64,000 bases of DNA, from assembly GCA_028713225.1 (NCBI GenBank), contig JAQTOS010000005.1, positions 78,130 to 142,129 of the forward strand, read 5' to 3'. Each line of letters opens with the position of its first letter. Within the stretch, counting starts at the first letter, position 1. A program made the position numbers and the translations under genes. Of the stretch, positions 60,733-64,000 are shown in pieces. The notes beneath the pieces were generated by a model. That model saw only the letters and a list, made by a program, of their open reading frames with translations, did not search any database and was not told where the DNA came from. Source of the DNA: Candidatus Altimarinota bacterium (GTDB taxonomy: Bacteria; Patescibacteriota; Gracilibacteria; BD1-5; UBA6164).

Positions 60733-61533
60733 TTATATTGATATTAAGTATGGTAGTTTAACATGAATATATCTATATCAGATGATATTTATAATATATT
60801 CATCAATTGAATCTTTATCAATGTTGAAGTTTTTTTCTGATAGTATAGCACTCAATATTTTCACTTTAGTACTATTATCAATATTGTATTTAAATAGATA
60901 TTGTTCAGTAAGTCTTTTTCTTTCTAAGCTCAATATGGTTATTAATTCTTTAATCTTTTCTCAATTTCCATCTACCCATTTTCTTCATTCTATATGGTTT
61001 TTAATTGATTGTAGAATTATAGTTTCTATTATAGTTATAAAATCAATTAAATCATTAAAATCCATTTCTGTTCATTTTTCTGCAATCTCATCTAAAAAAT
61101 TATTAAAAATTTCATCTAATCATTCTGCTTTTACTCATACAGAAAATTTAAATATATCTTGAATTATATTTTTAATAATTGGTATTAAGTGACTTTTTTC
61201 TAAATTATATTTTTTTTCAATATTTTTAATTATTACATTGTAATTATTTCAATTTGGCACTAATCATAATATTTCAATTAATATTGAATCCAGTTTATTA
61301 TATATAGTAATAAGTAAATCATTATTTTTTTCAGATGATATTTTTTCTTCTAATTTGGAAGTTATATTAGGATTTGTTTTTCATACTAATATATTATCTA
61401 CAAAATCTGCAAAATTTTTTGTATAAATTTGTGTTGTAGCTTCGTCAAACCATCTAATATTTATACTATTTGTCCCTCATCAATGTGCATCAAAAGTAAT
61501 GCTGTCACTATTTTTTCAGCTATTTCACCCCAT
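60733..61533 (-). CDS. Helical protein of unknown function
   Basis: 266 residues, largely helical, with a Gly/Asp-rich start (MGGNSGKNSDSITFDAHGGG, mostly TGA glycines). No motif recognised. It follows the ftsQ-like gene by 5 bp, so it may belong to the division/envelope unit, which is inference. Confidence 0.65.
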
Positions 61534-61538
61534 ATCTT

Positions 61539-62522
61539 TTAATTAGTTATATTATAATTATAAATTCTTTTTAAATTTGAATAACAACTATTTTTTTCGC
61601 TTTCATCACAATAGAAGATTTTTCAGATTATTCTCAAATCCATATAGATTATTTTAGCTCACATTGTATCTTTGTTTTTATCAAAAAATGCTTTTGTTTT
61701 TGATACTTGTTCATCTAGGTTTCGAGTAAGGTCAAATATATATTTTGTTCAGTTATCATCATTTACATGTAATTCTCTTTCAATAGGGAAAAAATCTAAA
61801 TCTTTTATCTTTATATTAATTAGAGATCAATTTATTTTTGAAAGTAGAGTTTGAGTTTTTGTGATATCATCTTGAGATAAGATATCTTTGTAGTCAATTA
61901 TTCCTAAAGTATCAGGATCTTTGAAATGAATTGTTGCAAATTTAAGTTTAGAAGAATTTTTTATAGGAATAAAAATTCAATTATTACTTACTATATAATC
62001 TCTTCCAAACATTTGAGTATTAAAAGCTCATTTATAAGAAGTTATAGATATTTTTATAGAATCAGGAAGCATTTTTCTAACATCAACTGTTTTTATATTT
62101 TTTTGATAAGATATGATTTTGTTTTTTATTTCATTTTCGTCACTTAAAATTATAGAATTTCAGTAATATTCAGATACAGCTTTGTAAGCAATATTTATGT
62201 TCGATAATTCATCAGTTCTTTCAATATATATTTTTTGAATCGCAAAATAAGAAGAATAGAAAAATATATAAATACTTCAAAGTATCAAAAAAGCCCCTAT
62301 AGCAAAGTAATAAGGAATGTATTTGTTATTGTTATATCTAACAAAATTTATGTATTTTCTTGATAAACTAAAAATTTGAAATTTATTTTTCCTGCAATTG
62401 AAATCAAGTTGTTCTCATCTTCCATAAAGTCTTGCTTTCTCATTTTCAAGTTTCTTATGAAAATCTCTATTTTTTAGTTTTTTATACTTCTTTTTTAATT
62501 GTTTTAAAAACTGTTTAAACAT
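61539..62522 (-). CDS. FtsQ-like cell division protein
   Basis: 327 residues: a basic N-terminal tail of about 85 residues, one membrane helix (about 73-95), then a POTRA-like domain (FAIQKIYIERTDELSNINIA, VRKMLPDSIKISITSYKG) and a beta domain (RDYIVSNNGIFIPI). This order is that of FtsQ/DivIB, which links the divisome to wall synthesis. The basic N-terminal tail is longer than usual. It is the second gene in rbfA-ftsQ-like-unknown. Confidence 0.75.
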
Positions 62523-62552
62523 ATTTTCTAAATTCTTGTTTTAAAATTAATC

Positions 62553-62906
62553 TTATTCGGTATCTTTTGGTATATCTAAACTATTTATTAGACTTGTTAT
62601 ATTTTGACTAACTTCTCATTCTTCATCATATCTAAATCTTATTCTTGGTGTTTTTCTAAGTTGAACAACCCCGTTCATTCTTTTAATTATTCCATAATCA
62701 AATTTAGCCAATTCTTTACATAAAGTTTCTTTATTTTTCATAGAACTAACATATATGTCTAAGTATGACATATCACTTGCTAGTTTTATGTTTGTAACTG
62801 TTATAAGTCCAAATTCTGGAGCTATTTCCATACTTGCTTCTATCAAGAATTGTCTAGCCAAATCTCAAATCATCGATTGCATTTTATTTAATCTATCTTC
62901 TTTCAT
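62553..62906 (-). CDS. rbfA: Ribosome-binding factor A
   Basis: Helps mature the 30S subunit. 117 residues with the KH-like fold: DRLNKMQSMIGDLARQFLIE, GLITVTNIKLASDMSYLDIYVS, GIIKRMNGVVQLRKTPRIRFRYDE. The RKTPRIRFRYDE ending is the RbfA signature. Two TGA glycines are needed for full length. Confidence 0.93.
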
Positions 62907-62964
62907 TTTAATGAGTTTTTATTCTTTAAAAAATTACTGCTACAATATATGCAAAAATTTAAAT

Positions 62965-62991
62965 TTGACAAAAAATATTTTTAAATAGAAT
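62965..62991 (+). promoter_or_regulatory. Promoter of rpsU
   Basis: TTGACA (62965-62970), a 15-bp spacer, TAGAAT (62986-62991). An AAGGAG lies at 63036-63041, 11 bp before the rpsU start. Confidence 0.5.
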
Positions 62992-63052
62992 TAGGACACT
63001 TTTAAAAAAAGTATTTTTACAATTTGATCTGTCTTAAGGAGATAGAAATACA

Positions 63053-63253
63053 ATGATATATGCTATCAGAAACGAAGCTGAAACATCTGATAAACTTTTA
63101 CTTAGATACAAAAAGTTATTTTTTCAATCAAGAATCGCTAATAAAGTGAAATATGAAAGATATGTAACTAAAGATCCAAGTGCTAGAAAAACCAGAGAAA
63201 AAGCTATAGTTAGAAATAAGTATAGAGAATTGAATGCTAGAACTTACTTCTAG
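63053..63253 (+). CDS. rpsU: Ribosomal protein bS21
   Basis: 66 residues: MIYAIRNEAETSDKLLLRYK, then a basic helical region with KDPSARKTREKAIVRNKYRE, matching the S21 layout (NE..D..L.R.K... and KPS.KR). It is preceded by a recognisable AAGGAG. The stop is TAG. A terminator follows. Confidence 0.88.
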   Translation: MIYAIRNEAETSDKLLLRYKKLFFQSRIANKVKYERYVTKDPSARKTREKAIVRNKYRELNARTYF

Positions 63254-63263
63254 TTATCAATAA

Positions 63264-63297
63264 AATAAATCCTCAAATTTTTGAGGATTTATTTTTT
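63264..63297 (+). terminator. rpsU terminator
   Basis: AAATAAATCCTCAAA/TTTGAGGATTTATTT then T4. Confidence 0.8.
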
Positions 63298-63353
63298 GCA
63301 AATTTTCTAAAAAATATTAAACTCAAATTAATTTAAAAACTAATTTTTCTATT

Positions 63354-64000
63354 ATGAACTTACACAAAACAAAAGCCTTCACACTAGTAGAACTAATCAT
63401 AGTAATAACTATTCTAGCAATTCTTGCTACTATTGGTTTTATGTCATATCAATCATATACAGCTGATGCTAGAGACTGAAAAAGAGTAGCAGATTTATGA
63501 CAAATGAAAAATTGACTTGAAATTTATCAAGCAAAAAATTCTGTATTACCAGTTCCTGATGCTCAAATAGTAAATATTTGAACTGGATCACGAGTATTAG
63601 TATATCAATGATATGCTGGCACAAATGTAATAAGTAAAATAAAATATGAACAAGTAAAAGATCCAAAAGATAATATATCTTATACATATTCAACAAACTG
63701 AGATTATACAAAATTTCAATTAATGTCTATGCTTGAAAATGGAGATTCTATGAATATTTCACAAAATCCAGTAAATACAACATATGCGGCTAATAATTAT
63801 AATGACAGAAAAACATATGTAATCTGAAATAAATTATGAATATTTCTAAATCCTACAACAAATGCTCCAATTCAAGAAACACTATCTGGAAATATTGATT
63901 TATCATCAACTTGAACTACATTTAAAGTAGTATTTTCTAATACTTCTACTAATTCAGGAACTATTACTTGAACTTGAACTAGTTTGTATAACAATATTAT
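63354..64000 (+). CDS. Type IV pilin paralogue, 3' end missing
   Basis: At least 215 residues. The N-terminus KAFTLVELIIVITILAILAT and about 40 further codons are nearly identical in DNA to the pilin at 25127. Downstream the two diverge but keep similar segments (GLEIYQ.KNSVLP.PDAQ, PIQET.SGN.DL). This suggests a duplication with a conserved assembly part and a variable surface part. The gene runs off the right edge. Confidence 0.9.

Overview
The window is strongly AT-rich bacterial DNA in which TGA is a sense codon for glycine and only TAA and TAG end genes (translation table 25). Read this way, the many short open frames join into full-length genes. In dnaA, gatB, leuS, tyrS, ligA, murG and comM, TGA falls on glycines that are invariant in those families. 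TGG still encodes Trp. This code is known from Candidatus Absconditabacteria (SR1) and Gracilibacteria (BD1-5/GN02), small epibiotic or predatory bacteria of the Patescibacteria/CPR group. The gene content fits: type IV pilins, cell-wall hydrolases, a very large alpha-2-macroglobulin, and little biosynthesis.

Layout. 1-13.6 kb: an acidic repeat protein, a pseudouridine synthase, a GT28 glycosyltransferase, an AAA+ ATPase, ligA, a large unknown coiled-coil protein, then a cell-surface run (M23 peptidase with a lysozyme-like C-terminus, MscS, VirB2/TrbC-like pilin). 13.7-25 kb: housekeeping genes (leuS, gatB, hrcA, trxA, tRNA-Lys, miaA, a nucleosidase, an mltD-like transglycosylase, dnaA). 25-27.3 kb: a type IV pilin fused to a phage-tail-fibre-like region, and a CoA-binding protein. 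27.3-41 kb: a signalling island with two histidine kinases, four OmpR-type response regulators, two zinc-ribbon acetyltransferase-like paralogues, two small exported Met/Gly-rich proteins and a MacA-MacB-type efflux system. Five copies of a CTTAC-N6-yTTAC direct repeat, each with a -10 box at a similar distance, tie the efflux genes to one of the regulators. 41-49.8 kb: metK under a SAM-I riboswitch, murG, a ZnuB-type permease, a RelE/ParE-like toxin-antitoxin pair, exported proteins, comM and a glycosyltransferase-like gene. 49.8-56.5 kb: one alpha-2-macroglobulin gene of about 2235 residues with a CSEQ thioester motif. 56.6-64 kb: a foreign-looking dapD cassette, a cyclic-nucleotide-binding protein, tyrS, a winged-helix protein, an ftsQ-like gene, rbfA, rpsU and a second pilin whose 5' end is nearly identical to the first.

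Three things stand out. (1) Two transcription units (about 21.0-21.6 kb and 56.6-58.3 kb) contain no TGA glycine codons, have higher GC and strong AAGGAG/AGGAG ribosome binding sites, and look recently acquired from organisms using the standard code. (2) A family of about 28-bp GTAG...CTAC palindromes is scattered through the window, and one copy lies in frame inside leuS. (3) The CTTAC direct repeats suggest a two-component regulon that has not been described in this group.

All calls come from reading the sequence by eye; no database search was run. Product names rest on recognised motifs.
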